From an uncultured Mediterraneibacter sp. (GTDB lineage: Bacteria > Bacillota > Clostridia > Lachnospirales > Lachnospiraceae): a stretch of DNA of 64,000 bases. The translations under genes and the position numbers were made by a program. Of the stretch, positions 63,593-64,000 are shown piece after piece. A model generated the notes under the pieces. That model was not told the DNA's origin, did not search any database, and saw nothing but the letters and a program-made list of their open reading frames with translations. Location: positions 62,001 to 126,000 of the forward strand of contig NZ_CAKRGI010000002.1 of assembly GCF_934330165.1 (NCBI RefSeq), read 5' to 3'. Numbering within the stretch: the first letter of the stretch is position 1; the number at the start of each line of letters is the position of its first letter.

Positions 63593-64000
63593 ATGGAGAA
63601 ATCAAAAGGACTCGTTACAATTCCTACTGACCTGGACGTAGTGCCACAGACACTGGAATTAATGAAGCTTTGGGGTGCAGATGCAATCCGTGATTGCGAT
63701 GGAACAGATTTCCCTACAGAGCTGAAAGATGCAGATGCAGAAATTTATTCAACATATTATACAACTCGTAAAGATAATGCATGGGCTGAAGCCAATCCGG
63801 AAGAAATTCAGCAGATGTATGTAATGACACCTTTCTATACAGCAGAGTCTGAAACTCTTGAAGTGGAAGTAATGAAGGGACTTTACCCGGATATGCTGAA
63901 ACCGAATACAAGAGATGATATCAAACGGTGGTGGGAAGTGATCGACAGAACAACGGGAGAGGTTGTTCCGACAGATAAATGGGACTACAGTGAGGAGACA
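63593..64000 (+). CDS. gnpA: GH112 1,3-beta-galactosyl-N-acetylhexosamine phosphorylase (N-terminal part)
   Basis: 136 codons are in the window and the gene runs past its end. The start (GLVTIPTDLDVVPQTLELM, KLWGADAIRDCDGTDFP), STYYTTRKDNAWAEANPEEI and the segment NTRDDIKRWWEVIDRTTGEV are typical of GH112. The enzyme works in the cytoplasm and uses phosphate to split lacto-N-biose or galacto-N-biose into galactose 1-phosphate and the N-acetylhexosamine. GAGG precedes the ATG. A rhamnose-specific member of the family cannot be excluded from this part, but the GH136 and fucosidase neighbours make it unlikely. No signal peptide. Confidence 0.88.
   Translation, partial: MEKSKGLVTIPTDLDVVPQTLELMKLWGADAIRDCDGTDFPTELKDADAEIYSTYYTTRKDNAWAEANPEEIQQMYVMTPFYTAESETLEVEVMKGLYPDMLKPNTRDDIKRWWEVIDRTTGEVVPTDKWDYSEET

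Noticed and set aside
1..64000. tRNA or rRNA genes and CRISPR arrays
   Set aside because: I saw no cloverleaf with a TTC-loop pattern, no rRNA segments and no regularly spaced repeats; a covariance search would be needed to exclude a tRNA firmly.

Overview
The window looks like a chromosome segment of a gut Firmicute of the family Lachnospiraceae. The evidence is the low-to-moderate GC, strong AGGAGG ribosome binding sites, spoVG, an rpsL-rpsG-fusA-tuf block, a T-box in front of proS, a DnaD/DnaI-type replication pair, YesM/YesN-type two-component genes and long cell-wall-anchored glycosidases. The glycan locus at the right end resembles those of mucin- and milk-oligosaccharide-degrading species of the Ruminococcus gnavus/torques/lactaris group. 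The species itself cannot be fixed from sequence alone.

Layout. 1-7.5 kb: the end of a galactose-type ABC importer (mglA 3' end, mglC with an unusual charged N-terminal extension), a terminator, then a YesN/YesM two-component system followed by two sugar-binding proteins in overlapping frames. 7.6-8.6 kb: two small unassigned genes. 8.7-14 kb: a KdpE/KdpD-like two-component pair, prs, and a DnaI-like helicase loader with a DnaD-like protein, all on the minus strand. 14.2-23.8 kb: housekeeping genes murC, glgC-glgD, spoVG, a pseudouridine synthase, XpaC/TelA-like genes and T-box-controlled proS. 24-28.6 kb: rpsL, rpsG, fusA, tuf.

28.6-39.0 kb: an AT-rich foreign island. It starts at the 3' end of tuf; a 30-bp near-copy of the tuf 3' end lies at its far side, and paired TGATAACA boxes lie just inside each end, as expected for attL/attR of a tyrosine-recombinase element. 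The left part holds a frameshifted repressor, an excisionase-like gene, a cut-off integrase and a broken tnpV. The cargo is a methyltransferase gene, then a tight five-gene operon: HTH regulator, double-headed adenine methyltransferase, AlwI-family endonuclease, AIPR protein and AAA ATPase. This is probably a type IIS restriction-modification system joined to an abortive-infection pair.

39.0-41.5 kb: a small zinc-ribbon protein, an HD-domain protein and a DnaJ-like chaperone.

41.7-64 kb: a host-glycan (milk oligosaccharide / mucin) utilisation locus. A membrane-anchored folding factor and a GH136 lacto-N-biosidase are followed by a GH29 fucosidase, an AraC regulator, a GH95 fucosidase, a second AraC regulator, an ABC importer (binding protein plus two permeases), a 59-residue membrane protein and the start of a GH112 phosphorylase. 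The three glycosidases share a signal peptide, FIVAR/Ig-like modules, a Lys/Asp/Asn-rich spacer and the same KAAKTGD-hydrophobic-basic C-terminus, so they should sit on the cell surface. The model is that fucosidases remove alpha1,2 and alpha1,3/4 fucose outside the cell, GH136 releases lacto-N-biose, the ABC system imports the disaccharide, and GH112 phosphorolyses it inside. The promoters of the GH136 and GH95 units carry the same GACAAAATAAGCG box at the same distance (63 bp) from their -10 boxes. A cre-like operator lies in the araC promoter region next to the transporter.
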